Of a stretch of 39,220 nucleotides of DNA, positions 1 through 8,485 are shown in pieces. Numbering within the stretch: position 1 is the stretch's first letter; every line of letters starts with the position of its first letter. The DNA is from Lachnospiraceae bacterium (GTDB taxonomy: Bacteria > Bacillota > Clostridia > Lachnospirales > Lachnospiraceae): the NCBI GenBank assembly GCA_014804785.1, contig JAAUZD010000017.1:2524-41743 (forward strand). The letters run 5' to 3'. Position numbers and translations under genes: made by a program. The notes beneath the pieces are model-generated. The model made no database searches, was not told where the DNA came from, and saw only the letters and a program-made list of their open reading frames with translations.

Positions 1-1
1 A

Positions 2-1375
2 GAGCAGCAGGAGCAGTACCTGTTGGAGGCATTTCTCTATAATAGGGATGTGGAAAAGGCAAAACTGGAGCCGATTGCCCTCTATGGAATCAAACCTCAG
101 ATTCATGCAGTGATAGATGATTACTGGGATTATGAGGACTGCAATGTGAAGAACATCTGTTATCGGCCAGAGGACGCATCGCAGGCCTTTCCGGAGAACC
201 GGTGTGAGGTGGCAGCAGAATTATGGCAGCAGGTACAGGAAGAGTTTAAACCGGCGGCATTGCCGGGGGAAATAACATCAGAGTATAACTTGGAAGCAGA
301 AGAGACGGAGGTACTATTGGCTGGTACGATTGTCCCGGAAGGGCTGGTGCTTTTGGCAGAAAAAGCTCTTTTCACCAGAGATTGGTCCTCACTTGACGCT
401 CTTGCGGCGCCTCTGGAGATGGACCATGAGGCAGTGTATGAGGCTTGGTTTGCCTCTATGGAAGACAGCTGGATGGATCTGGACTATTTTAAGCAATATA
501 TTTGTCACATCTATCAATATAGCATTGAGGACACCCAATTTTTGCTTTTGGTAGCGGATTCGGGCGGTTCGGCTCGCTTTGTGGACATCAGTTGTTACCG
601 CCTTGTGGAAAATGAACTGGAATACTTAGATCAGGTGGGTACGTTGGATATGAATGCCCGCGTAGTGCCCTATGAGAATGGATTATATCTGGTGGATACC
701 AGCTACAACTATTACTCTAAATACAATGACACAATTTATCTGTATCCCTTAACTAGGGAGGGAATCAGCGGGCAGGCACTAAAAGTGACGCTGTTGCCTG
801 AGGACTATATCTGGACAAAAGGGTATCAGGGCAATGCTTCCACGCTGGAGCAGATTAACAACTATGTAGAGAGCATTCAAAAAGAGCTGATGGAGGCATC
901 ACCCATCAATGATGATATTATCGTATATACCGGATGTGAGGAACCTGTCACAGATCCGGTAAAGCTTCAGAGGCTTTCCGACGGCTATGACTGGTATATG
1001 GTGGATTATGATAACGATGGGATGCCGGAATATCAGAGCAAACACCACTGGTTTCCCAGCAATTATACAACTCTGTATTTGATTACGGAAGAATATCGGC
1101 TGGAGAACATTACACTGAAATTACAGGAGACCTGGGAGCCAGAATGTCCTTACCGCTATCCCAACTATGAATATGAGTTGATTCAGCGGTGGTATCAGGA
1201 GTTTGACGGGCAAATATACACATTCCAGCTATTTTTGACAGAAGGATACAATTACTATATGAATGTATCTCTGTGGGAAAAAGAGCACATCAGTTGGATT
1301 GCCAGTTATTATATTACTCCACGGTGTGAACTGCGTGTACAGATAACCGGCCAGGAGACCGCGGGAAAGGGGTGA
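2..1375 (+). CDS. Hypothetical protein, 5' end outside window
   Basis: The reading frame is open to the first bases of the window, so the true start lies upstream; the TTG at 23 is only the first possible start codon inside the window. I do not recognise the family. The visible part, about 458 residues, is acidic and rich in Tyr, Trp and Glu, with no obvious membrane segment. Near two thirds of its length it has a DYDNDGMPEY stretch, the type of Asp/Asn/Gly loop found in calcium-binding or FG-GAP-like repeats, followed by a Tyr/Trp-rich, probably beta-rich C-terminal part. It ends 52 bases before the next gene. An exported beta-rich protein is possible, but the missing N-terminus hides any signal peptide. 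Confidence 0.8.
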   Translation, partial: EQQEQYLLEAFLYNRDVEKAKLEPIALYGIKPQIHAVIDDYWDYEDCNVKNICYRPEDASQAFPENRCEVAAELWQQVQEEFKPAALPGEITSEYNLEAEETEVLLAGTIVPEGLVLLAEKALFTRDWSSLDALAAPLEMDHEAVYEAWFASMEDSWMDLDYFKQYICHIYQYSIEDTQFLLLVADSGGSARFVDISCYRLVENELEYLDQVGTLDMNARVVPYENGLYLVDTSYNYYSKYNDTIYLYPLTREGISGQALKVTLLPEDYIWTKGYQGNASTLEQINNYVESIQKELMEASPINDDIIVYTGCEEPVTDPVKLQRLSDGYDWYMVDYDNDGMPEYQSKHHWFPSNYTTLYLITEEYRLENITLKLQETWEPECPYRYPNYEYELIQRWYQEFDGQIYTFQLFLTEGYNYYMNVSLWEKEHISWIASYYITPRCELRVQITGQETAGKG

Positions 1376-1427
1376 AGCTGCCTTTGGTTCTTAAATGCTG
1401 ATTCAGTATTTGAAAGGTGAAAACAAA

Positions 1428-1883
1428 ATGGTATTGACATACAGAAAAGCCGCTAAATCGGATGCCGGTTTGCTAATAGATATTTATAATTCCTCATTTT
1501 ATGATGATTATGTTCACTATGGAGAATGCCCTGGTTATGGAAAAACGAAGAGTCAAATGGAATTGTCCATTCTTAAATTTCCCAAATATATTATCATTAA
1601 AGATAGTATTCCTGTTGGAGTGATTTCTTTAGAAAATAAAGGAAATGGACATTATTATCTTGGCTGCTTATGTATTATTCCAACGTATCAGGGAATGGGG
1701 ATAGGCACGCAGGCATTCCAATATATGTTGTCACTTTATTCCGATTGGAAGCAAATTACATTGGTAACACCTTCGGACAAGGAGCAGAATATAAAATTCT
1801 ATACTGAAAAATGTGGATTCAACATTGGCGGCAAAGAGATTGACGGAAATGTAGAAGTTACTAATTTTATTATGGAACGATAA
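1428..1883 (+). CDS. GNAT family N-acetyltransferase
   Basis: A protein of 151 residues that should transfer an acetyl group from acetyl-CoA to an amine; the substrate cannot be read from sequence. The GNAT core is visible: the N-terminal TYRKAAKSDAGLL strand-helix, the central beta strands ending YYLGCLCIIPTYQGMGIGTQ, which carries the Q/R-x-x-G-x-G/A acetyl-CoA loop (QGMGIG), and the late strand ITLVTPSDKEQNIKFYTEKC, then GF typical of the last helix. I chose the ATG at 1428 rather than 1395 because AAGGTG lies about 8 bases upstream of it. It stands alone between a hypothetical gene and another acetyltransferase with which it shares little beyond the fold. Confidence 0.9.
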   Translation: MVLTYRKAAKSDAGLLIDIYNSSFYDDYVHYGECPGYGKTKSQMELSILKFPKYIIIKDSIPVGVISLENKGNGHYYLGCLCIIPTYQGMGIGTQAFQYMLSLYSDWKQITLVTPSDKEQNIKFYTEKCGFNIGGKEIDGNVEVTNFIMER

Positions 1884-1947
1884 ATTCCAGTTGTATCTTT
1901 TTGCAATAACTTTAAATGCTAAAGTTCATGCAACAGGAGAATAAAAA

Positions 1948-2820
1948 ATGAATCAAATAACAACACGGCAATTTAGTGTATTGGCAGATTGCGGAAAGAT
2001 CTATCAGTTTATGTTGGATATTTATGAGCGTGACTGGAAAAACGGCGTGCCCGCTCCGTTTTTTGAATATGCCTTTTCATCATTTGCATATTGGATGGAT
2101 ATCACATATTCTTATAAAAACCGCATTTGGGAGGATAACGGTAAGATTGTGGCATTTTGCTTTTACGAAAACCCTATGACGGATATTTATTTCAGTTTGA
2201 AGCCCGGCTATGAGGAATTGGCGTCAGAAATGATCGCATATGCTGATGCAATGAAAGACGGAAAAATACAACTGATTCTTTTTGGAGGGCAGGACGCATT
2301 GATGAACGCTGCAAAACAGGCAGGATATAATCAAAAATCAGAAAGTTGGGATATGCAATTTGATTTTGATGATGTACTGGATTATTCTTTGCCAGAGGGG
2401 TTTCATTTTGTGGATTCGGACGAATATGACATGGACAAGGTAAGTAAGTGCTGTTGGAAAGGATTTGATCATGAACAAAATGAGGGGTTATGGAATCACC
2501 AATACGAGCAAAGTAATTATTTATTAGAGGTGGCACCACACGCAACGACAAAACTGTCAGTTACCATTGCCGATGAAAAGGGGGAGTATGCCTGCTATGC
2601 AGGAATGTGGTGGACTCCCGAAAATAAACTGGCTTATATGGAACCGCTTTGTACAATTCCCGAATATCGCCGCAGAGGGCTTGCTTCTGCTGCTTTGTCT
2701 GAATTGTATCGAAGAACAAAAGCATTGGGAGCAACGCATATGACGGGTGGCGATAATGGATTTTATAAAGCAATCGGTTACAAACCTGCAGTGAAATGGA
2801 CTTGGTGGAAGAAACGGTAA
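1948..2820 (+). CDS. GNAT family N-acetyltransferase, two-domain type
   Basis: A 290-residue protein, about twice the length of a single GNAT domain. The C-terminal half holds the recognisable acetyltransferase signature: MEPLCTIPEYRRRGLASAAL (R-R-x-G-L/A pyrophosphate loop, roughly residues 230-250), followed by LGATHMTGGDNGFYKAIGYK. The N-terminal half looks like a degenerate GNAT-like lobe (residues 10-130) without an acetyl-CoA loop. Tandem or half-dead GNATs of this size are common in Clostridia and usually act on small molecules or antibiotics, but no specific substrate is supported here. AGGAG precedes the ATG with good spacing. A clear terminator follows, so it probably ends its transcription unit. 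Confidence 0.9.
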   Translation: MNQITTRQFSVLADCGKIYQFMLDIYERDWKNGVPAPFFEYAFSSFAYWMDITYSYKNRIWEDNGKIVAFCFYENPMTDIYFSLKPGYEELASEMIAYADAMKDGKIQLILFGGQDALMNAAKQAGYNQKSESWDMQFDFDDVLDYSLPEGFHFVDSDEYDMDKVSKCCWKGFDHEQNEGLWNHQYEQSNYLLEVAPHATTKLSVTIADEKGEYACYAGMWWTPENKLAYMEPLCTIPEYRRRGLASAALSELYRRTKALGATHMTGGDNGFYKAIGYKPAVKWTWWKKR

Positions 2821-2878
2821 ATCTAGGTCTTATTTTGACTGCTTGTGAGATTTTAACAATAAAATGATACTATAAAAG

Positions 2879-2920
2879 AACTCCGATGTAATTTGGCGCC
2901 ATTTTCATCGGAGTTTGCTT
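2879..2920 (+). terminator. Intrinsic terminator
   Basis: A perfect 10-bp stem, AACTCCGATG paired with CATCGGAGTT (2879-2888 with 2906-2915), a 17-base loop, an upstream A-rich arm and a downstream TGCTTTT. It lies 58 bases after the GNAT gene and ends that unit. Confidence 0.8.
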
Positions 2921-3035
2921 TTGAAAACCAGTAACCCTTACTATTAGTATAAAAAATGATGAACAATCCGTATTACCAGTGCGTTCAAATCAAAATATAA
3001 TAGTATTAAAATAGCAGAGAAAGAAGGGATTCATC

Positions 3036-3155
3036 ATGAAGATCAGAATAGCAGAAAATATAAGAAACTTACGCAACTGTGAGATTTTTCTTATAAGCGA
3101 CATAAAACATACTGTAGTGAATATTACTCGACCAACTGATATATTTTCCTCTTAG
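3036..3155 (+). pseudogene. Truncated start of an Xre-type HTH regulator
   Basis: A 39-codon frame with a good ribosome site (AAGAAGGG) begins MKIRIAENIRNLRN. That is the usual opening of Xre/Cro HTH regulators in Clostridia (…AENIRxLRKxxxxTQEQLA). After residue 14 the expected helix-turn-helix is absent and the frame runs through unrelated residues to a TAG at 3153. The simplest reading is a regulator cut just after its first helix by deletion or rearrangement; a small genuine peptide cannot be excluded. About 160 bases of sequence with no coding signal follow before the HNH gene, including a short near-direct repeat (GGGATAAACATATTT / GGGATAAATATA) around 3193-3218. Confidence 0.45.
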
Positions 3156-3219
3156 GTGACGGTGGCTTTGTATCATCAGATTTTTATATTCGGGATAAAC
3201 ATATTTGGGATAAATATAG

Positions 3220-3247
3220 TTGTTGCTAAATTATTATTTGTTATAAT
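3220..3247 (+). promoter_or_regulatory. Putative sigma-A promoter for the HNH operon
   Basis: TTGTTG and a perfect TATAAT separated by 16 bases, about 75 bases before the HNH start. The -10 box is strong and the -35 box moderate. It would drive the three-gene set 3323-5456. Confidence 0.45.
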
Positions 3248-3322
3248 AGAAGTAAGTTGCAGTATTGAAAGTGTTATAAAAATAGAGTACGAATGATTTA
3301 GAAAAGCAAGAAGGTGAACCCT

Positions 3323-4465
3323 ATGCAGTTATCATATTCTGACACCCTGGAAGTTCAATATTTAAGCCGGATATTTGATAATACAAGCGAATGTTATAAA
3401 TTTTTTTGGTTTCAGGCAATTGTTTCTAAAGTGTTAGAGGGTAAAGACCACATAACTTATGAAGAATTAGTTGATGAAATGATTGCAGATGCCTGGTATA
3501 TGGTAATTGAGTATCACTTGAATCTGGGACCCAGAGATACATTGGAAAGTTTAGTGCTTTATCTACAGCAGATATCGCAACTGAAATCTTCAGAAAAGAA
3601 AGAAAATATCATCAATTATTTAAAAAACTGCACAGATAAAGAAGTCGTGAAGCGAAAAAGAATACTGACGAAAAATGTTCCATACCGCATTCAGGCTCCA
3701 TTTATGGATAAAGTGAAAGGCAGAGAATGGAATGTGTCAGAAAGCGCACTTATTTCTAAAATTAATCAGGAACGCAGATTAATGTATTATTTTGAAGCGC
3801 TAAAAGGTATGCAGACTATTATTCGATTCAATCCGGAGTGGTTTGCATATATACATAAAAATCAAGAGATTATAAAGGGATGGCTGCAATATAATATTAT
3901 TATATACCTGCAAAAACGTAATCCGAGTGTTCCGGGAATTGCCGATAAATTGTACCCACCTCAGGAGCGGAAGTTAGACAAAGTTAAAAAATATTGGAAA
4001 CTGTTACTGTCAGTTCAGCCAATTCATGAAATATACGGGCATGTGCAGTTATCAGAGAAAGACATCTCAATTGATCACTTTGTACCATGGTCGTATGTGG
4101 CTCATGATGAATTCTGGAATCTGCACCCTACAACACGAAGTATTAATAGCAGCAAGAACAGCAACTTACCAGACTGGAATGTTTATTTTCCGCAACTGGC
4201 AAAACTGGAATTCATTTCTTATGAAATGATGTGGAAATATGATGCTTTGCATGATGAATTTGAAAAATGTGCAAAAGAGCATTTAAATGATAATGCAGTG
4301 CGAAGAAAAATTTATAAACAAGGACAGGATTTTATATGTTTTTCCGGTGCGCTGGAAGAAATCTTGCAGCCAGTATATCAATCTGCAAAGAATTGTGGGT
4401 TTAAGGATTGGATTTATAAGGATGTGAAAGATAATGTAGAGAATAAAAGCCAAAATCAAATTTGA
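3323..4465 (+). CDS. HNH endonuclease domain protein
   Basis: A 380-residue protein with a long helical N-terminal region and a C-terminal HNH nuclease motif. The metal-binding core begins with IDHFVPWSYV (Asp251-His252), continues through FWNLHPTTRSINSSKNSNLPDW, which supplies the central Asn and the Asn/Lys-rich end of the beta-beta-alpha-metal fold. The overall arrangement (DH…W…N…N…K) matches the HNH_4-like group, which cuts DNA or RNA. The N-terminal 200 residues are not recognised and may bind substrate or a partner. The GTG at 3314 lies inside the ribosome-binding site AAGGTG, so the ATG at 3323 is the better start. The next gene begins 26 bases after the stop, suggesting co-transcription. 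Function in defence or in mobile DNA is possible but unproven. Confidence 0.85.
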   Translation: MQLSYSDTLEVQYLSRIFDNTSECYKFFWFQAIVSKVLEGKDHITYEELVDEMIADAWYMVIEYHLNLGPRDTLESLVLYLQQISQLKSSEKKENIINYLKNCTDKEVVKRKRILTKNVPYRIQAPFMDKVKGREWNVSESALISKINQERRLMYYFEALKGMQTIIRFNPEWFAYIHKNQEIIKGWLQYNIIIYLQKRNPSVPGIADKLYPPQERKLDKVKKYWKLLLSVQPIHEIYGHVQLSEKDISIDHFVPWSYVAHDEFWNLHPTTRSINSSKNSNLPDWNVYFPQLAKLEFISYEMMWKYDALHDEFEKCAKEHLNDNAVRRKIYKQGQDFICFSGALEEILQPVYQSAKNCGFKDWIYKDVKDNVENKSQNQI

Positions 4466-4491
4466 GAAACGTAAGAATGGGAGGAATACAC

Positions 4492-5001
4492 ATGATACAT
4501 CCTGATAAGGTCAAAGCAGAAGCAAAGAAAAGAGAAGATGAAAATTTCAGATTTCGTTCTTATCTGAAAGGTCATGCTGATGAGGAGGAATTAGATCGTC
4601 AGTTTTTGCGATTACATAATGAACTGTTTGCGGACTATGACTGCAATAAATGCAGAAATTGCTGTAAGATGTATAAAGGAAGTATTCCGGAAGAAGATCT
4701 TGAAAAGGATGCTGAATATTTGGGAATCACCTCGGAACAGTTTAGGGATTTCTTTCTGGAAAAGAATGAAAGCGAAATGGGTTATCAGACAAAGCATAAA
4801 CCATGTGATTTTCTGCAGGGAGATGGAAGCTGTAAGCTGGGTGAGTGTAAACCGGATTCCTGTAAAAAATATCCTTATACAGACCAGCCAGAGCGGTTGT
4901 GGAGTTTGCTGAGTGTATTGGATACAGTAGAGGTATGTCCGGTAGCTTTTGAAATATATGAAAGATTAAAGAAGGAGTATGGATTTAGAAGACGCAGATA
5001 A
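4492..5001 (+). CDS. YkgJ-like CxxCxxCC cluster protein
   Basis: A 169-residue protein with eight clustered cysteines: YDCNKCRNCC (C-x2-C-x2-CC) near residue 45, then CDFL…GSCKLGECKPDSCKKYP about 55 residues later. This is the signature of the Fe-S or zinc binding CxxCxxCC (YkgJ/FliB-like) family, whose biochemical role is poorly defined; ligand type cannot be told from sequence. GGAGG sits 7 bases before the ATG at 4492, so I reject the upstream TTG at 4462, which overlaps the HNH stop. Its place between the HNH nuclease and the next small gene with short gaps suggests one operon. Confidence 0.85.
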   Translation: MIHPDKVKAEAKKREDENFRFRSYLKGHADEEELDRQFLRLHNELFADYDCNKCRNCCKMYKGSIPEEDLEKDAEYLGITSEQFRDFFLEKNESEMGYQTKHKPCDFLQGDGSCKLGECKPDSCKKYPYTDQPERLWSLLSVLDTVEVCPVAFEIYERLKKEYGFRRRR

Positions 5002-5030
5002 GCAAAACAGTCGGAATTTATGGAGGATGA

Positions 5031-5456
5031 ATGGATATGGAAATTTTAGAGCAGGAGATTGCAAAGATTGAGGCATCTATTGATGAATATGATGAGGCGG
5101 ATATGCTTGTAATGTATGACAGCATAAATACCATTACAAATGCGGGTTATAAATCGGAGGCAATTGAGCCGCTATTACAGTTGCTTGAGCGACATCCTAC
5201 AGCCTATTTTGGCGATCCTGGTGCGATTGTGCATTTTATCGAGAAATTCGGTGGGGAATATGAAAACTCTCTTGTGGCATCGGTAAAAAGAACCCCAACC
5301 AGTACAACAGTTTGGATGTTAAACAGGTGTATTAATGCAGGGGAACATATAGAAGAATTTATGGGTATTTTAAAAGAAATTGCAGGCAGGGCTGATGTTG
5401 ATAAGGACATTAAAAAAAGAGCACAAGAATATGTGGACTTTCAGGAAAATTGTTAA
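5031..5456 (+). CDS. Small acidic helical protein, possibly immunity-like
   Basis: A 141-residue acidic protein that appears all-helical, with a repeat-like pattern (a helix pair around EAIEPLLQLLERHP, another around VWMLNRCINAGEHIEEFMGIL). I do not recognise it with certainty. Size, acidity and HEAT-like helical hairpins recall polymorphic-toxin immunity proteins, such as the helical Imm families, but no toxin lies beside it unless the HNH protein plays that role. The start could be the ATG at 5031 or at 5037; GGAGG at 5022-5026 lies 4 and 10 bases before them. A terminator follows 59 bases after the stop, closing the HNH-YkgJ-this gene set. Confidence 0.75.
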   Translation: MDMEILEQEIAKIEASIDEYDEADMLVMYDSINTITNAGYKSEAIEPLLQLLERHPTAYFGDPGAIVHFIEKFGGEYENSLVASVKRTPTSTTVWMLNRCINAGEHIEEFMGILKEIAGRADVDKDIKKRAQEYVDFQENC

Positions 5457-5514
5457 ATTCCCGTTTGTGAACCCATAGGGCGGCCAAGCAGAGCATTTAC
5501 CACAAATATAATAG

Positions 5515-5545
5515 TGTCCTTCTGAGAAATCAGAGGGGCATTTTT
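5515..5545 (+). terminator. Intrinsic terminator
   Basis: An 11-bp stem with some G-T pairs (5515-5525 with 5530-5540), a GAAA tetraloop and TTTTT. It ends the HNH operon. Confidence 0.85.
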
Positions 5546-5605
5546 ATGTGGTGATAACGTTTTGACATAAAAAAATGAAAAGCAGTACATAGGGAAAATA
5601 TAATC

Positions 5606-5656
5606 TTGACAAAAACATAAGACTGCGGTAGTCTATACACAAGACTACCGCAGTCT
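5606..5656 (+). promoter_or_regulatory. blaI-like promoter with two operators
   Basis: TTGACA at 5606-5611 is followed by two 15-bp dyads, AGACTGCGGTAGTCT (5620-5634) and AGACTACCGCAGTCT (5642-5656). Each is an AGACT-N5-AGTCT palindrome, and the two are exact reverse complements of each other, so the whole block is also one large inverted repeat with a 7-base centre. A -10 could be TAGTCT (17-base spacing) inside the first operator. BlaI/MecI-type repressors bind short dyads over their own promoter; autoregulation of the next gene is therefore the natural inference. Confidence 0.8.
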
Positions 5657-5678
5657 TATAAGAAGGGAGAGGATATAG

Positions 5679-6047
5679 ATGGGCGAAGAAACAATTAAAC
5701 TTTTTGATTCTGAATTAAAAGTCATGGGTGTTCTCTGGAATGAAGGTGACGTACCGGCGAAGCACATTGCGGATATCTTGAACAAGGAGCTGGGCTGGAA
5801 TAAAAATACAACTTACACACTGATCAAGCGTTGCATGAAAAAGGGCGCTATTGAGCGTACGGAACCCAATTTCATATGCCATGCGCTCATTCCCAAAGAA
5901 GAAGTGCAGGAGGCAGAAACAAATGAACTGATTGACAAAATTTATGACGGTTCTGCCGACAAGCTGTTTGCTGCGCTGCTTGGAAGGAAAAAACTTTCTG
6001 CTGAACAGATTGAAAAATTGAGACAGATAGTTGGGGAGTTGGAATGA
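5679..6047 (+). CDS. blaI: BlaI/MecI/CopY family repressor
   Basis: A 122-residue winged-helix repressor. The N-terminal DNA-binding domain shows LFDSELKVMGVLWNEGDVPA, then KHIADILNKELGWNKNTTYT and LIKRCMKKGAIER, the helix-turn-helix and wing of the BlaI/MecI family. The C-terminal helices mediate dimerisation. In known systems the paired M56 peptidase triggers loss of repressor binding when a cell-wall signal is sensed. The next gene encodes such a peptidase, 51 bases downstream, and the two operators sit just upstream, so the module appears complete. No beta-lactamase gene is adjacent, so the controlled target may be only this operon or distant genes. The symbol denotes family membership, not proven beta-lactam response. 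Confidence 0.92.
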   Translation: MGEETIKLFDSELKVMGVLWNEGDVPAKHIADILNKELGWNKNTTYTLIKRCMKKGAIERTEPNFICHALIPKEEVQEAETNELIDKIYDGSADKLFAALLGRKKLSAEQIEKLRQIVGELE

Positions 6048-6098
6048 AAGGTTGAAAATTAGGAATTTGCAGTCTGAGAAAGGAGCAAGATTATAAAT

Positions 6099-8021
6099 AT
6101 GAGTTTATTGCAAATGAGCTTTTCCGGAGCAATATTAATTGTGGCGGTTATAGTGGTGCGTGCAGTAGCTATTAATAAGTTGCCGAAAAGAACATTTTTG
6201 GCATTATGGGGAATTGTTCTTTTTCGATTATTGATTCCGTTTTCCATACCATCAATGATGAGTGTGTATTCGTTAATGAACCGCAGCATGCCTGTCAAAG
6301 AAGAAGTGAGAGATATGCCGCTGGCTGATTTTATCCCGGCAGCTCAGACAGGGCAGATTTTTGTAGGCGGCGCTGCGGCGCAAACGCAGATACCGCAGAA
6401 CAACATGGTGCAGAACAACATGCAGGTATCTGTTTGGAGTATCATGTGGTGTGTCGGAGCAATAGTTTGTGCTGCATTTTTTGTCATTTCCTACCTGCGT
6501 TGGTCCTTTGAATTTAAGACCTCTCTGCCCATTTCCAATCCTTTTATAGCGCAGTGGCTTTTAGAACATAGGTTGAAACGTCCTATAACGATACGCCAGT
6601 CAAGCAGGGTTGAAGCGCCTTTGACCTATGGAATTGTTCGTCCGGTTATTTTAATGCCCCAGAAGACTGATTGGGAAAATAAACAACAACTTCAGTATAT
6701 TCTTTTACATGAATATGTTCATATTTGTCGGTATGACCTTGTAACGAAACTGATTTCGGCGCTTGCCCTGTGTGTCCATTGGTTTAATCCTCTGGTTTGG
6801 GCAATGTATATTCTTTTTAACAGAGATATTGAATTGGCATGTGACGAATGTGTAATACGGAAATTTGGAGAGGGCTCAAAATCAGAGTATGCGCTTACGC
6901 TTATCAGTATGGAGGAAAAGAAAAGTGGTTTGCTGCCAATCTGCAACAATTTTAGTAAAAATGCAATAGAAGAAAGGATCACGGCGATTATGAAAATAAA
7001 AAAGACTTCTTTTGCGGCAATTATTGTGGCAACGGCATTAGTTTCAACTGTAACAACAGCATTTGCCACGTCCGCGATAGCAGATGATAAGCAGAGAACT
7101 GCAATATCCGTTACAGATTTTTCGGATGAAGAATATGAAATGCTGCGGGCATTGCAGTTTAACGGTTATGAAGGTATGTATGTTTCGGAATATCAGAACA
7201 AAGTCTGGGAGATGACAGATACTGTTGAATACAGAAATCTATTAGAGCGTTTTTCACAAAGCGAAAAGCTTTATGAAATGAAAGATAGTGATGAGACGGC
7301 AGCTTTTTTGTTTTATATATTAGAACCGCTTACTGCTGAAAAGTGGCAGTCAAGGGAGTTTAGCGGGTATGCGGCTGCCAACTATCCTCAGGCATCAGAC
7401 AACGCTGTTTTAGAATATATTATTACGCTGGAGGTTTTAGATGCCGATACACTTATGGTAGGGGAGTATGATAGCTCGCGTCAGATTGCGGTGGAGTGTT
7501 TGAACGATATTATGGCGGGTAGAACAACAAGCGACCTGCGTGATGCGGAATTCATGCAGAAGGTAATTGATGAGGAGATTGAAAATATCACTAACACGAT
7601 AGAGACAAGCAGGCTGAAAATTGAAATACAGTATGCTTTTACGCCATTAGGTGAACTTGCAATAGACGATATGGAGGAATGGCAGAAAGAGAGGCAGAAG
7701 GAGGTGGATCGGATTTTAGCTCCCTATGTATCGTTTGGTCTGACCTATCAGTATGATTTTGCCACTGATGATTATAAAATGTATTTTCAGGGAAAAGAGG
7801 TTAGAGGGATCTGGGATGAAAGGGAAGGTTTATGGATTTCTGAGCATTCCGGAATCGGCGAAGGCATCTATGATGATAATGCAATAGAACTGCATGTTAT
7901 ATATGAAAACGATGAAATGGCAGGTTTGAGGGAAGCCACCAAGCAGGAGCAGGAAGAATGGACAAATATGCGTCAGAAGGAAAGCGATGAATGGAAAAAT
8001 ATGCAGGAGACCAGAAAGTAG
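6099..8021 (+). CDS. M56 family (BlaR1-like) sensor metallopeptidase
   Basis: A 640-residue membrane protein. The N-terminal half has several membrane segments (about residues 5-22, 30-50, 110-130, and one near 310-330) and the zinc peptidase motif HEYVH (His204, Glu205, His208) on a cytosolic loop, with the downstream ELACDE supplying the third ligand region, as in BlaR1/MecR1. The last 300 residues after the final membrane segment should lie outside the cell, but I see no penicillin-binding SxxK domain with confidence; instead the tail is acidic and Glu/Met-rich. The signal sensed is therefore probably not classical beta-lactam acylation. AAGGAG lies 13 bases before the ATG, a rather long gap. 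It is co-transcribed with the BlaI-type repressor. Confidence 0.9.
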   Translation: MSLLQMSFSGAILIVAVIVVRAVAINKLPKRTFLALWGIVLFRLLIPFSIPSMMSVYSLMNRSMPVKEEVRDMPLADFIPAAQTGQIFVGGAAAQTQIPQNNMVQNNMQVSVWSIMWCVGAIVCAAFFVISYLRWSFEFKTSLPISNPFIAQWLLEHRLKRPITIRQSSRVEAPLTYGIVRPVILMPQKTDWENKQQLQYILLHEYVHICRYDLVTKLISALALCVHWFNPLVWAMYILFNRDIELACDECVIRKFGEGSKSEYALTLISMEEKKSGLLPICNNFSKNAIEERITAIMKIKKTSFAAIIVATALVSTVTTAFATSAIADDKQRTAISVTDFSDEEYEMLRALQFNGYEGMYVSEYQNKVWEMTDTVEYRNLLERFSQSEKLYEMKDSDETAAFLFYILEPLTAEKWQSREFSGYAAANYPQASDNAVLEYIITLEVLDADTLMVGEYDSSRQIAVECLNDIMAGRTTSDLRDAEFMQKVIDEEIENITNTIETSRLKIEIQYAFTPLGELAIDDMEEWQKERQKEVDRILAPYVSFGLTYQYDFATDDYKMYFQGKEVRGIWDEREGLWISEHSGIGEGIYDDNAIELHVIYENDEMAGLREATKQEQEEWTNMRQKESDEWKNMQETRK

Positions 8022-8086
8022 CCATATGCGACAGAGTAAGAACCTTGTTATAATCAAGACCTTCCGCAAAAACAGTAGTGGGAAAT

Positions 8087-8272
8087 ATGATAGGTGATAT
8101 AGAAAAATTCTGGAATGAAACAAGCACTGAGGAAATGCTGGAAATGACAGAAAAAGATGTTGCAGAAAAACTCTGGAGGATTGCAGCAGCATACAGCAAC
8201 AATCAGATAACAATAACGATTAATGAGGAACATGTGCAATTTGAAAGTATGGATGAAAGAAACATAGACTGA
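8087..8272 (+). CDS. Small hypothetical protein
   Basis: A 61-residue acidic frame beginning MIGDIEKFWNETSTEEMLEM, with an earlier GTG at 8078 as alternative start. There is no strong ribosome site, which lowers confidence. It lies 65 bases after the M56 gene and is followed by a terminator-like hairpin, so it would be the third gene of the blaI operon. The residue pattern (amphipathic helix, then an alternating strand ITITINEEHVQF) looks like a real protein, but no family is recognised. Confidence 0.4.
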   Translation: MIGDIEKFWNETSTEEMLEMTEKDVAEKLWRIAAAYSNNQITITINEEHVQFESMDERNID

Positions 8273-8296
8273 AATTATCTTTCAAGGCCATCATGG

Positions 8297-8342
8297 CAAT
8301 CAATCCCTTGTATATTTTGGGTGATTGGTATATACTTTTTTC
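8297..8342 (+). terminator. Probable terminator
   Basis: CAATCA-AT-CCC pairs with GGG-TGATTG (8297-8307 with 8319-8327), with a 2-base bulge. GTATATACTTTTTT follows. It would end the blaI-like operon. Confidence 0.5.
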
Positions 8343-8362
8343 GTAAGGGATTATTTTCTGCT

Positions 8363-8391
8363 GTTACCTGTTTTGTTGTAAAACAGGTAAC
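8363..8391 (+). promoter_or_regulatory. Perfect 12-bp inverted repeat before the hybrid kinase
   Basis: GTTACCTGTTTT, a 5-base centre, then AAAACAGGTAAC. There is no T-run after it, so it is not an ordinary terminator. An operator or a 5'-UTR hairpin for the kinase gene 95 bases downstream are both possible. The rest of 8273-8485 shows no coding signal. Confidence 0.5.
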
Positions 8392-8485
8392 TATTTGGAA
8401 CGGTGGCATCCTGTGAATCTGAATATTTTTTTGATAAAGGGATAAAGAACCCAAGGATAGAAACGGAAGGAAAGAAAAACGAAGA

